64,000 nt of DNA from JAEZHK01 sp040768845. Its GTDB lineage: Bacteria > Bacillota > Clostridia > Christensenellales > Aristaeellaceae. The position numbers and the translations under genes are program-made. The stretch covers positions 62,001 through 126,000 of the forward strand of contig JAXGME010000002.1 of assembly GCA_040768845.1 (NCBI GenBank), read 5' to 3'. This document shows, piece by piece, positions 16,496 to 24,523 of the stretch. Each line of letters begins with the position of its first letter. The stretch's first letter is position 1. Below the pieces are notes generated by a model. It had not been told where the DNA came from, ran no database searches, and saw only the letters and a program-made list of their open reading frames with translations.

Positions 16496-17953
16496 CTATT
16501 CTCCGACCCGGATGACCGCACCGGCTGACCTGTACGTGCTTTTGAACAGGCGCTTGCGGCTGATCTCCTTGCCGTTCGCATCGTAGTAAACCCGATAGGT
16601 ATCCGCCGTGTAGCCCTTGCGGGCAGACTCCACCACCACCCGCTCGCCCGGCGCCAGCGACGAATCCACGATGATCTTGTCCGCTTTCGGGTTGTAGGTT
16701 CCGGTCTTTTTGGAAACCACCTTGACGGTGACTCCGTCGTCCAGCACCTTTCCGTAGATGCTGAAGGTCACCTTTTTGTCCTTGCCCAGCGTGGCGACGA
16801 TGTAGACCGGGTAGAGGCCGTTGTTTTTGAACTTGAAGTCCTGGTTCGGCCAGTTGACCGCCGCATCCTTGCCCAGGTCCACGTACACCGAGGGAATCGA
16901 ATGGGGGGACCGCTCGACGATCTCAAGATCCGCCTTGGCGACGGCGTTAAAGAGCGTCGTGGACACCTGGCAGATGCCGCCCCCCACCTGCTGCGTGTGC
17001 ATGCCGTTTTCCAGCGCGCCCGCGGGCTTGTAGCCCTTTTTCGTGGTGCGCTCCCCCAGCGCCTTGTTGAAGGAGAAGGTTTCGCCCGGCTGCACGACGG
17101 TGCCCGTCACCGTCTTGCAGGCGACCTTGATGTTGGTCAGCCGGTTGCTGTTGGAGAACGAGGCGTTGGTGGTGGCGGAGGCAATCTTGCCGAACTGCCT
17201 GGACAGCTCCTCCGCGGTCAGCGGCGGATCGATCTCGTCGCGGACGATCTCCATCTGTCCGCCGCCCGAATCCACCTTGTCCAGCACCTGGCGCATCAGC
17301 CTGTCCGCGTCCACCACGTAGCCCACCGTTCCGTCCTCGAAGGTGAACTTGAGCTTGGTGATCGAAAAATCCGTCACCCGGGCGTTGGTCCCCGGTTGGG
17401 TGAGCTCGGTGGCGATGGGCGTCAGAACCCCGAGCAGCCTGCCCTCGTCGATGGTGCGGCTGATCACATAGTCCCGCGACCACTCGCCCGAGGCGCGGGA
17501 CGCCGCCACATAGCGCTCCTCAAAGGAACCGTAGCGGCCCACGGCCCAGGCGCTGTCCAGAATCTTTCTGTAATCGCTCGAATAGCCGAAGGCGTCCGAT
17601 TCCAGCGTCCACTTCTTGTCGCCGAAGGTGAGCTCCACAAAATAGGCGCTGCGGTGCTGCTCGTCCAGCGCCTGGAAATAGGCCAGGGCGGTGGCGTAGT
17701 CCATGTCGCTGACGTCCACGCCGTCGATGGTCAGCCCCGGGTAGAAGGTCGCCCGGTCCACCAGCGCGCGCTTTTCAAGAAAACTCCGGTAAGCGCCCAG
17801 CCGCTGCCCGACGTTCAGCCCCACCACCGCCAGCACGCAGGCCAGCGCGGCCGAAACAGGACCGGCCCACCAACTTTGACGGGCCTTTTTGCGCCGCGCG
17901 ACGCGGGATTCGGGCGATCGGGCCGCCTGCCCGGCCGCCTTGCGGTCAGACAT
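16496..17953 (-). CDS. VanW-family cell-wall-associated protein with putative peptidoglycan-binding and G5 domains
   Basis: A 485-residue membrane-anchored protein. A basic N-terminus precedes one membrane segment (about residues 30-52), followed by putative peptidoglycan-binding repeats (PG_binding_4 type), the VanW domain with PGETFSFNKALGERT and QVGGGICQVSTTLFNA, and a C-terminal G5-like domain (GTYNPKADKII to the end). VanW proteins accompany some vancomycin clusters, but most, like this one, are general clostridial wall proteins. GAGGAAGG precedes the chosen ATG by about 6 bases; an ATG five codons upstream is poorer. No resistance genes are nearby. Confidence 0.88.
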   Translation of the reverse strand: MSDRKAAGQAARSPESRVARRKKARQSWWAGPVSAALACVLAVVGLNVGQRLGAYRSFLEKRALVDRATFYPGLTIDGVDVSDMDYATALAYFQALDEQHRSAYFVELTFGDKKWTLESDAFGYSSDYRKILDSAWAVGRYGSFEERYVAASRASGEWSRDYVISRTIDEGRLLGVLTPIATELTQPGTNARVTDFSITKLKFTFEDGTVGYVVDADRLMRQVLDKVDSGGGQMEIVRDEIDPPLTAEELSRQFGKIASATTNASFSNSNRLTNIKVACKTVTGTVVQPGETFSFNKALGERTTKKGYKPAGALENGMHTQQVGGGICQVSTTLFNAVAKADLEIVERSPHSIPSVYVDLGKDAAVNWPNQDFKFKNNGLYPVYIVATLGKDKKVTFSIYGKVLDDGVTVKVVSKKTGTYNPKADKIIVDSSLAPGERVVVESARKGYTADTYRVYYDANGKEISRKRLFKSTYRSAGAVIRVGE

Positions 17954-18082
17954 AAAAACCTTCCTCATTCCGATCGGAAATATAGCGGATCATTGCCGGT
18001 TATGGTCTATTATAGCCCATTTAAGCCCCTTCCTTCCAGCCCTGTACGGGTAAATTTACAATATTATCCACATTTGGACGCA

Positions 18083-18117
18083 CAAACGCCGGAACCGCCC
18101 GTCGGTTCCGGCGTTTG
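18083..18117 (-). terminator. Terminator after fhs
   Basis: A 15-base perfect stem (18083-18097 with 18103-18117) around a 5-base loop, between the fhs stop and the vanW-like gene. The T-run is short. Confidence 0.65.
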
Positions 18118-18142
18118 GCTGTCGAAAAGGGGCGCCCCCGCT

Positions 18143-19804
18143 TCAGAAGAGGCCGGAGATCCGCCCGTCCTCGTCCACGTCGATGCGCTCGGCCGCCGGG
18201 GCCTTGGGCAGGCCAGGCATGGTCATGATGTCGCCGGTGAGCACGACGATGAAGCCCGCGCCGGCCGACACCCGAAGGGCTTTCACCGCAACCTCAAACC
18301 CTTCCGGCGCGCCCAGAAGCGCCGGCCTGTCGGAAAAGCTGTATTGCGTCTTGGCCATACATACCGGCAGGCCGGAAAAACCCATCTCATCCAGCTTCTT
18401 CAACTGCTTTCTCGCCTCGGGGCTGAACTCGGCCCGCGCGCCGCGGTACACGCGCCGCACGACGGCGCCAATCTTTTCCTCGATGGACTGATCCAGCGAA
18501 TAGCAGTATTCCAGCGGCCCGGCCGTCTGCGCGGCCACCAGCTCGGCCAGCGCCACACCGCCCGCGCCGCCCTTTTCCCACACCTCGCTGAGCGCCGCCG
18601 GCAAATCCAGCGCGCGGCACTTTGCCATCAAAAGCTCAAGCTCCGCCGGCGTGTCCGTCGGGAAGCGGTTGACGGCCACCACCACGGGAAGGCCGAACAC
18701 CCCCCGCAGGTTTTCCGCGTGGCGCGCGAGGTTTTCAAAGCCCGCCTCCAGCGCCGCCAGGTTCTCGGCCGCGAGGGCGTCTTTCCGGACGCCGCCGTGC
18801 ATCTTGAGGGCGCGCACGGTGGCCACCAGCACGGCCGCGTCCGGCTTCAGGCCCGCCGCGCGGCACTTGATGTCCAGAAATTTCTCCGCGCCCAGATCCG
18901 CGCCGAAGCCCGCCTCGGTCACCACGTAGTCGCCGCACTTCAGCGCCATGCGGGTGGCCAGCACGGAGTTGCAGCCGTGGGCGATGTTGGCGAAGGGGCC
19001 GCCGTGCACAAAGGCGGGCGTATGCTCCAGCGTCTGCACCAGATTGGGCTTGACGGCGTCCCGAAGCAGCGCCGCCATCGCGCCCTCGGCCTTGAGATCG
19101 CCCGCGGTGACAGGCGTCTCATCGTAGGTATACCCCACGATCATGCGGCCCAGCCGCGCCTTGAGGTCCGTCATGCCGTCTGCCAGGCACAGCGCCGCCA
19201 TGACCTCCGAGGCCACGGTGATGTCGTAGCCGTCCTCCCTGGGCGTGCCGTTGACGCGGCCGCCCAGGCCGTCCACCACGCTTCTCAGTTGGCGGTCGTT
19301 CATGTCCACGCAGCGGCGCCAAGCGATGCGCCGCGGATCAATCCTCAGCGCGTTGCCCTGATAGATGTGGTTGTCCAGCATCGCGGCCAAAAGGTTATTG
19401 GCCGCGCCGATGGCGTGAAAGTCGCCGGTAAAGTGCAGGTTGATGTCCTCCATGGGGATCACCTGCGCGTAGCCGCCGCCCGCGGCGCCGCCCTTGACGC
19501 CGAACACCGGGCCCAGCGACGGCTCGCGAAGCGCCGCCACAGCCCTGCGCCCGGTGCGCCGGAGTGCGTCGGCCAGCCCGACGGTGGTGGTGGTCTTGCC
19601 CTCGCCCGCGGGGGTCGGGGTGATGGCGGTGACGAGAATCAGCTTGCCGTCCGGCTTCCGGCTCTCCCGGAGAAAACCCAGATCAATCTTGGCCTTGCCA
19701 CGGCCGTAAATCTCCACATGCTTTTCGTCGATGCCCGCCGCCCGGGCGATATCCCCGATCGAAAGCGGCTGCGCGGCCTGCGCGATTTCAATGTCGGTCA
19801 GCAC
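18143..19804 (-). CDS. fhs: Formate-tetrahydrofolate ligase
   Basis: Makes 10-formyl-THF from formate, THF and ATP; supports one-carbon metabolism and, in acetogens, the methyl branch of acetyl-CoA synthesis. The 553-residue protein has TPTPAGEGKTTTTVGL (ATP site), REPSLGPVFGVKGGAAGG, IPMEDINLHFTGD and HGGPFANIAHGCNS, all family hallmarks. The GTG start is preceded by GGAGGAG and overlaps the end of the polyferredoxin gene by 17 bases, showing tight coupling. Other Wood-Ljungdahl genes are not in the window, so autotrophy cannot be claimed. Confidence 0.95.
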   Translation of the reverse strand: MLTDIEIAQAAQPLSIGDIARAAGIDEKHVEIYGRGKAKIDLGFLRESRKPDGKLILVTAITPTPAGEGKTTTTVGLADALRRTGRRAVAALREPSLGPVFGVKGGAAGGGYAQVIPMEDINLHFTGDFHAIGAANNLLAAMLDNHIYQGNALRIDPRRIAWRRCVDMNDRQLRSVVDGLGGRVNGTPREDGYDITVASEVMAALCLADGMTDLKARLGRMIVGYTYDETPVTAGDLKAEGAMAALLRDAVKPNLVQTLEHTPAFVHGGPFANIAHGCNSVLATRMALKCGDYVVTEAGFGADLGAEKFLDIKCRAAGLKPDAAVLVATVRALKMHGGVRKDALAAENLAALEAGFENLARHAENLRGVFGLPVVVAVNRFPTDTPAELELLMAKCRALDLPAALSEVWEKGGAGGVALAELVAAQTAGPLEYCYSLDQSIEEKIGAVVRRVYRGARAEFSPEARKQLKKLDEMGFSGLPVCMAKTQYSFSDRPALLGAPEGFEVAVKALRVSAGAGFIVVLTGDIMTMPGLPKAPAAERIDVDEDGRISGLF

Positions 19805-20678
19805 TCGTTTCTCCTCCAGTACACTTCCGGGCGTTCGCCAGGCGGATCGCGTGGGTGGGGCAGACGCGCACGCAGTCGCCGCAGCGGATGCACTCCGGGC
19901 TGTTGGGGTTGATCTGCGGGTTGACGCCCATCTTGCACACCCGCTCGCAGGCGCCGCAATGGACACAGGCGTTTTCATCCACCGAAAGGCGCATCAGCGC
20001 AATGCGGTTAAACGGCGCGTAGAAGGCGCCCAGGGGGCACAGATACTTGCAGAACGGGCGGTAGTATACCAGCGCGCCGACGAGAATCACCAGCGCGAGG
20101 GCAATCTTCCAGAGGAATCTCAGGCCCACCAGCGGGCGGATCGATTCGTTCCCGGCCAAAAGCGCCCCGCCCGCCACCGTGCCCGCCGGGCACAGCCACT
20201 TGCAGAACTGCGGACTGCCCAGGCCAAATTCGTTCACCAGCACGAGGGGGCCGAGAATCACAAAGAGGATCAGCACGGCGTACTTGACCCATACCAGCCC
20301 CCTGTGGCCGGGCAGGTTCTTCTTTTTCCACCTCTTGGGCAGCGGGATTTTGTAAATCAGGTCCTGGAGCAGCCCAAAGGGGCAGGCCCAGCCGCAGATG
20401 AAGCGCCCGAACACGCTGCCCACAAAGAGCAGAAAACCGACCACGTAGAGCGAAAAATAGCTGCCGCGCCCCGCGAGCACCGCCTGCAGCGACCCGATGG
20501 GGCACGCGCCCAGCGCGCCCGGACAGGAATAGCAGTTGAGCCCCGGCACGCAGATGGATTTGCTCCAGCCGGAGAAGATGCGCCCGTTGACAAAGCCCAG
20601 CGCGTAGCCGTTGGTGAGTGCCGCCCACGCAAGCTGGAAAAGAGTCCGCCGGCTCTTGGGCCTTTTCCGGTCAGCCAA
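19788..20678 (-). CDS. 4Fe-4S membrane protein (NapH/YccM-like polyferredoxin)
   Basis: A 296-residue integral membrane protein of the NapH/YccM type, expected to pass electrons at the inner face of the membrane. Seen: CxxxCP motifs at CGWACPFG, CKWLCPAG and CKYLCPLG, about four or five membrane segments, and two C-terminal 4Fe-4S motifs, CVHCGACERVCKMG and CIRCGDCVRVCPTHA. The chosen TTG overlaps the end of the CXXC miniprotein gene by 8 bases, with GGAG upstream. It links the miniprotein and fhs in one operon. Partner and substrate are unknown. Confidence 0.88.
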   Translation of the reverse strand: MADRKRPKSRRTLFQLAWAALTNGYALGFVNGRIFSGWSKSICVPGLNCYSCPGALGACPIGSLQAVLAGRGSYFSLYVVGFLLFVGSVFGRFICGWACPFGLLQDLIYKIPLPKRWKKKNLPGHRGLVWVKYAVLILFVILGPLVLVNEFGLGSPQFCKWLCPAGTVAGGALLAGNESIRPLVGLRFLWKIALALVILVGALVYYRPFCKYLCPLGAFYAPFNRIALMRLSVDENACVHCGACERVCKMGVNPQINPNSPECIRCGDCVRVCPTHAIRLANARKCTGGETSADRH

Positions 20679-20847
20679 GGCCGATACACTCCAAACAGAT
20701 TCGCGCCGCCTTCTGAAAGACCTGGCCGGCCTCACCCGCCGCCACGCCTGCCGCAATCATCCACGCGGCGAGAACGATCATCATCACCGCGGCCCAGTTG
20801 CGCCTAAGCGCCGGAAAAAACCCGCGGGCCTCTTTTTCGCTTGTCAA
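20671..20847 (-). CDS. CD1871A-type CXXC-motif miniprotein
   Basis: A 58-residue protein with one membrane segment (around AAVMMIVLAAWMIAAGV) and a C-terminal ARICLECIGLG, the signature of CD1871A-family CXXC proteins. The TTG start has GAGAGGTG six bases upstream; an adjacent GTG would leave no spacing. It is the first gene of the polyferredoxin-fhs unit and is short enough to be missed. The two cysteines could bind metal or take part in redox exchange with the neighbouring polyferredoxin; this is inference from the fixed neighbourhood. Confidence 0.72.
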   Translation of the reverse strand: MTSEKEARGFFPALRRNWAAVMMIVLAAWMIAAGVAAGEAGQVFQKAARICLECIGLG

Positions 20848-20867
20848 ACGGCTCACCTCTCGTATGT

Positions 20868-20896
20868 AGCATAGCACAATTGCGAAACCCTGTAAA
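20868..20896 (-). promoter_or_regulatory. Promoter of the CXXC miniprotein-polyferredoxin-fhs operon
   Basis: TTTACA and TATGCT with 17-base spacing on the minus strand, nearly back to back with the divergent promoter of the DUF4432 gene. Confidence 0.5.
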
Positions 20897-20898
20897 GA

Positions 20899-20928
20899 TT
20901 GACAGCCAGCCGCCAAAAGAGATATAAT
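20899..20928 (+). promoter_or_regulatory. Promoter of the DUF4432 gene
   Basis: Perfect TTGACA and TATAAT, 18-base spacing, 37 bases before the TTG start. Confidence 0.8.
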
Positions 20929-20964
20929 TCGTGTCAGAAATGCGGATATTGGGAGGCGTGCACC

Positions 20965-22011
20965 TTGAAAAAAAGCCAGGAATTCGAGCTTCGGAAGTAC
21001 GTCGGCAATCTCGACACCCTCTGCGGCATCTCCTCGTTCACCTATGACGACGGCCCCGCCCGGGGCGTAAAAGCCTTCCGCGCGAAAAACGGCCGGGGTC
21101 TGAGCCTGACCGTCGCGGCGGACCGGGGCCTTGACATTCCCTACGCGTCCTTTAAGGGCGTTCCGGTGGGCTTTTCGTCGGTCACGGGGCTGCGCGCCCC
21201 CGCCTTCTACGTGGAAAACGGCGCGGCGGGCTTTTTGCGGCAGTTCTACGCGGGGCTGCTTACCACCTGCGGCATCACCTACGCCGGCGCGCCCTGCGAG
21301 GACGAGGGCGAAGCGCTGGGCCTTCACGGCCCCTACGACAACACCCCCGCCAAGGGCGTCGTGGCGGAGAGCTTCTATGACGGCGACGAGAAAAAGCTGC
21401 GCCTCTCCGGCAGCGTGCGCCAGGCGCGCGTGTTCGGCGAGAACATGCTGCTGAAGCGCGAAATGACCATCGACACCGAGCGCAGCGTCATCCGCGTGAA
21501 GGACGTCGTCGAAAACCAGGGCTTTTCCGAGCAGCCGCTGATGCTGGTGTACCACATCAACTTCGGCTATCCGCTGCTGGACGAGGGCGCCCGCGTCTAC
21601 GCCAATTCAAAAACCGTGACGCCCCGGGACGAAATCGCAAAAGCCAATTTCTCCAAGTACACCCTCATCGAGGCGCCGGAGGTCGGCCGCCCGGAGGAGT
21701 GCTTCTTCCACACCCAGCCCGAGGGCGAGGCCTTTGCGATGCTCCACAATCCGAAGCTGGGCATCGCCGCCGTCGTGCGCTACGACGACCGGGTGCTGCC
21801 GCTCCTTTGCCAATGGAAGTGCATGCACGCGGGTGACTACGCGCTGGGCCTCGAGCCCACCACCGCGGGCGTGCTGGGCCGCGCGGACGCCCGCGCCGCG
21901 GGCATGCTCCCGACCCTCGCCCCCGGCGAGACCCGCGAGTTCAATTTCTCCATTGAGCTGACCGACAACGGCGCGGCCATCGACGCCCTCAAGGCGAAGG
22001 CCGTCAAGTAG
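20965..22011 (+). CDS. DUF4432 / aldose 1-epimerase-like protein
   Basis: A 348-residue protein of the galactose mutarotase fold. Family marks are KNGRGLSLTVAADRGLDI near the N-terminus, GLLTTCGITYAG, LGLHGPYDNTP, LVYHINFGYPLLDEG and LGLEPTTAG. Such proteins bind a sugar in a beta-sandwich; DUF4432 members often accompany carbohydrate catabolism, but the substrate is not established. The TTG start has GGGAGG eight bases upstream and a consensus promoter. It is a single-gene unit ending at a shared bidirectional terminator. Confidence 0.83.
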   Translation: MKKSQEFELRKYVGNLDTLCGISSFTYDDGPARGVKAFRAKNGRGLSLTVAADRGLDIPYASFKGVPVGFSSVTGLRAPAFYVENGAAGFLRQFYAGLLTTCGITYAGAPCEDEGEALGLHGPYDNTPAKGVVAESFYDGDEKKLRLSGSVRQARVFGENMLLKREMTIDTERSVIRVKDVVENQGFSEQPLMLVYHINFGYPLLDEGARVYANSKTVTPRDEIAKANFSKYTLIEAPEVGRPEECFFHTQPEGEAFAMLHNPKLGIAAVVRYDDRVLPLLCQWKCMHAGDYALGLEPTTAGVLGRADARAAGMLPTLAPGETREFNFSIELTDNGAAIDALKAKAVK

Positions 22012-22022
22012 CGCCCGACAGA

Positions 22023-22058
22023 AAAAGGCCCGCCCCGTGTATCCGGGGCGGGCCTTTT
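22023..22058. terminator. Bidirectional terminator between the DUF4432 gene and glnA-ANTAR
   Basis: Arms 22023-22037 and 22044-22058 pair, with A-run on one side and TTTT on the other, so it serves both converging transcripts. Confidence 0.88.
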
Positions 22059-22066
22059 CACACGGG

Positions 22067-22600
22067 TCAGATGGGCGGCTTCTGCACGATGCGCCGGGCG
22101 ACGCTCACCAGCCGCTCGCCCGTTTCCATGCTGCGCTTTTGCAGGTAGCGATGGGCTTCGGACTCGGTCATGCCGGTGCGCATCAGGATCGACTTGGCCT
22201 CGCCCACCAGCGCCTCCTCGCCGGCGGTACGGCGGGGCGGGTTCGCCTGCGCCTTTTCCGCCAGCTGCCGCAGCATGGACACGGAGGTCAATAGTTCGCT
22301 CCGCGAGAAGGGCGCGGGCAGCTTGAAGATGGCTTCGTTTTCACAAAAATCCAGCTGCACGTTCTTGGCGACGACCAGCACGATGGACGCGGGACCCAGG
22401 TCGTAGGCCAGTCCGTCCGCGGTCATGTCCTGAAACTTGTAGCCGCAGACCACCAGCGCGCGGCCCATCTCGTGGGCGGCGCGCAGCACCTCTGCGCCCG
22501 TATGGCACACCATCTTCGGCGGCATGCCGCCGCTCTCCAGCGTTTCCCGGACGAGATTGCACTGCTTTTCGCCCTCAAAGGCGACGATGAGGCGGTTCAT
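22067..22600 (-). CDS. ANTAR-domain RNA-binding response regulator-like protein
   Basis: A 177-residue protein with a degenerate receiver-like N-terminal half (MNRLIVAFEGEKQC; no clear phosphoacceptor Asp) and a C-terminal ANTAR domain containing LVGEAKSILMRTGMTESEA and LQKRSMETGERLV. ANTAR proteins bind paired hairpins that overlap terminators and allow readthrough, often in nitrogen genes. It follows glnA by 45 bases on the same strand, an arrangement widespread in clostridia, so it probably regulates glnA or other nitrogen genes. No obvious double-hexaloop target was found in the glnA leader. Confidence 0.85.
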   Translation of the reverse strand: MNRLIVAFEGEKQCNLVRETLESGGMPPKMVCHTGAEVLRAAHEMGRALVVCGYKFQDMTADGLAYDLGPASIVLVVAKNVQLDFCENEAIFKLPAPFSRSELLTSVSMLRQLAEKAQANPPRRTAGEEALVGEAKSILMRTGMTESEAHRYLQKRSMETGERLVSVARRIVQKPPI

Positions 22601-22645
22601 GCGCGTCCCCCCTTCCGCGGACCGAATCCATGGCGCGCGTCCGCG

Positions 22646-23977
22646 TCAATAGGTGACGATGTACTTTTCAATCTCCCAGTTGGTGACGCGGGTGCGGTAG
22701 TCGTTCCACTCCGCCTCCTTGCCCGCGACGTACTGGACGCTGGCGTGGGGGCCCAGCGCATCCATCATCAGATCGTCCTGCTTCAGGGCCTCCAGCGCCT
22801 CCTTGAGGGAGCCCGGCAGGTTGTCGATGCCCTTCTCGCAGCGCTCGCCGCTGCACATTTCAAAGATGTTCTCGGTGATCTCCGGCGGCGGCGTCATGCC
22901 CTTCTCGATGCCGTCCAGGCCCGCCGCAAGGCAAAGCGCCAGCGCCAGGTAGGGATTGCAGGCCGGGTCGGGGCAGCGCAGCTCCACGCGGGTGGACTGG
23001 CCGCGGGCGGCCGGGATGCGGATCAGCGCGCTCCGGTTGCTGGCGGACCAGGCCAGGTAGCAGGGCGCCTCGTAGCCGGGCACCAGCCGCTTGTAGGAAT
23101 TGACCAGCGGGTTGGTGACGGCGGACATGCCCTTCACGTGGGCCAGCAGGCCCGCGATGAAGCTGTAGGCTTCCTTGGATAGGCCGCGCTTGTCCGACGG
23201 ATCGTGGAACACGTTTTTGCCATCCTTGAAAAGCGACATGTTGGTGTGCATGCCGGAGCCGTTGACGCCGAAGAGCGGTTTGGGCATGAAGGTGGCGTGC
23301 AGCCCGTTTTTCTGGGCCAGCGTCTTGACGGTGAGCTTGAAGGTCATGATGTTGTCTGCGGCGGACAGCGCGTCGGCGTATTTGAAGTCGATCTCGTGCT
23401 GGCCGGCGGCCACCTCGTGGTGGGACGCCTCGATCTCAAAGCCCATCTGCTCCAGCGCCAGGCAGATCTCGCGGCGGGTGCCCTCGCCGTGATCCAGCGG
23501 ACCCAGGTCAAAGTAGCCCGCCTCGTCGCCGGTCTGGGTGGTGGGCCTGCCCTCGGAATCGGTCTGGAACAGGAAGAACTCGCACTCGGGCCCCACGTTG
23601 AAGGCGTACCCCATCGACGCCGCCTTCGCCAGCATGCGCTTCAGAACGCTGCGCGGGTCGCCCACAAAGGGCGTGCCGTCCGGGTTGTACACATCGCAGA
23701 TCAGCCGCGCCACCTTGCCGTGCTGCGGCCGCCAGGGCAGCACCACAAAGCTGGAAAGGTCCGGGCGCAGGTACTGATCCGATTCGTGGATGCGCACAAA
23801 GCCCTCGATGGAGCTGCCGTCGATCATGATCTGGTTGTTGACCGCCTTTTCGATCTGCGAGGCGGTGATGGCCACGTTCTTCAGCTGGCCAAAGATGTCG
23901 GTAAACTGCATCCGGATGAACTTGATGTCCTCTTCGGTCACGATCCGGACGATGTCGTCCCTGGTATACTTCGCCAT
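22646..23977 (-). CDS. glnA: Glutamine synthetase, type I
   Basis: Makes glutamine from glutamate, ammonia and ATP. The 443-residue subunit belongs to the short GSI-alpha class of Bacillota. Seen: MQFTDIFGQLKNV, the MIDGSSIEGF signature near residue 55, GPECEFFLF, the ammonia/glutamate site GVNGSGMHTNMS, ATP-site region KRLVPGYEAPCY and VELRCPDPACNPYLA. The adenylylation-loop tyrosine of the GSI-beta class is absent, so feedback control is more likely. A consensus promoter lies 80 bases upstream. The ANTAR gene is downstream. Confidence 0.96.
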   Translation of the reverse strand: MAKYTRDDIVRIVTEEDIKFIRMQFTDIFGQLKNVAITASQIEKAVNNQIMIDGSSIEGFVRIHESDQYLRPDLSSFVVLPWRPQHGKVARLICDVYNPDGTPFVGDPRSVLKRMLAKAASMGYAFNVGPECEFFLFQTDSEGRPTTQTGDEAGYFDLGPLDHGEGTRREICLALEQMGFEIEASHHEVAAGQHEIDFKYADALSAADNIMTFKLTVKTLAQKNGLHATFMPKPLFGVNGSGMHTNMSLFKDGKNVFHDPSDKRGLSKEAYSFIAGLLAHVKGMSAVTNPLVNSYKRLVPGYEAPCYLAWSASNRSALIRIPAARGQSTRVELRCPDPACNPYLALALCLAAGLDGIEKGMTPPPEITENIFEMCSGERCEKGIDNLPGSLKEALEALKQDDLMMDALGPHASVQYVAGKEAEWNDYRTRVTNWEIEKYIVTY

Positions 23978-24054
23978 GCGCCGACTCCTCGTTTCCTTGC
24001 ATATTCCCGGGCAACGGGCATTGAAAAAGAGCGCCGTCGCTCGTTTGATGGCCG

Positions 24055-24084
24055 ATTATAGCACGCTGAAAACCGACCTGTCAA
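24055..24084 (-). promoter_or_regulatory. Promoter of glnA-ANTAR
   Basis: Perfect TTGACA and TATAAT, 18-base spacing, minus strand. Confidence 0.85.
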
Positions 24085-24191
24085 TGTAGAAATGAAAACC
24101 AGGAATAAAATTATTGCAAACTTTTCGGCCACGCCCGCGCATCTTGCCCGAAATGTGCAGGATTGAAATTGTGAGCTTCAAAAATTTTCGC

Positions 24192-24220
24192 TTGACATCG
24201 GCGGGCTTCCGTGGTAAGAT
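24192..24220 (+). promoter_or_regulatory. Promoter of the T-box leader and asnB
   Basis: TTGACA and TAAGAT, 17-base spacing; start predicted near 24227, placing the whole T-box inside the transcript. Confidence 0.75.
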
Positions 24221-24239
24221 ACGGGCCATAATCGAATAC

Positions 24240-24492
24240 CAAATGCGATGATGGAGAAAAGTACCGGGGAGATGCTGTCCAAGAGAGCGGGCGACGGTGG
24301 GAATCCCGCACGTGCATCCCGGGGAAGAACACTCCGTAGCGGCAAATCGAACGCCCCCGGGCCAGTAGAGGAGACGTGAAGGCGGCACGTTACAACCGCA
24401 CGGGCTTTGTTGAGCCTTAGGAGAGACCGCTTCGGCGGTAAATCAGGTGGCACCACGGATTGGCGGCAATTCGTCCTGAAATATTCAGGACG
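24240..24492 (+). promoter_or_regulatory. T-box riboswitch, Asn specifier, upstream of asnB
   Basis: Stem I carries the loop-E AGTA motif at 24260-24263 opposite GAAGAACACTCC, in which the specifier triplet is AAC (24328-24330), an asparagine codon. The T-box core AGGTGGCACCACGG is at 24445-24458; its TGGC would pair with the GCCA end expected for tRNA-Asn. A hairpin with arms 24472-24480 and 24484-24492 follows. Uncharged tRNA-Asn should favour asnB expression. The hairpin is not followed by a T-run; the only T-run is just before the ATG, so the output step may be unusual. Confidence 0.88.
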
Positions 24493-24523
24493 GGCCGCGC
24501 GAAAATTCGGAGGTGCGTTTTTT

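Noticed and set aside
16496..17953. VanW-like gene as a vancomycin-resistance determinant
   Set aside because: No vanA/vanH/vanX or vanRS-type neighbours; VanW-domain proteins are widespread wall proteins in clostridia.
17990..18040. TATAAT upstream of the vanW-like gene as a full promoter
   Set aside because: The -10 is perfect but no acceptable -35 is present at 16-18 bases.
16901..19912. Open frame of about 1000 codons on the plus strand opposite vanW-like and fhs genes
   Set aside because: It spans two well-supported genes in antisense, has no recognisable domain, and is explained by high GC content limiting stop codons.
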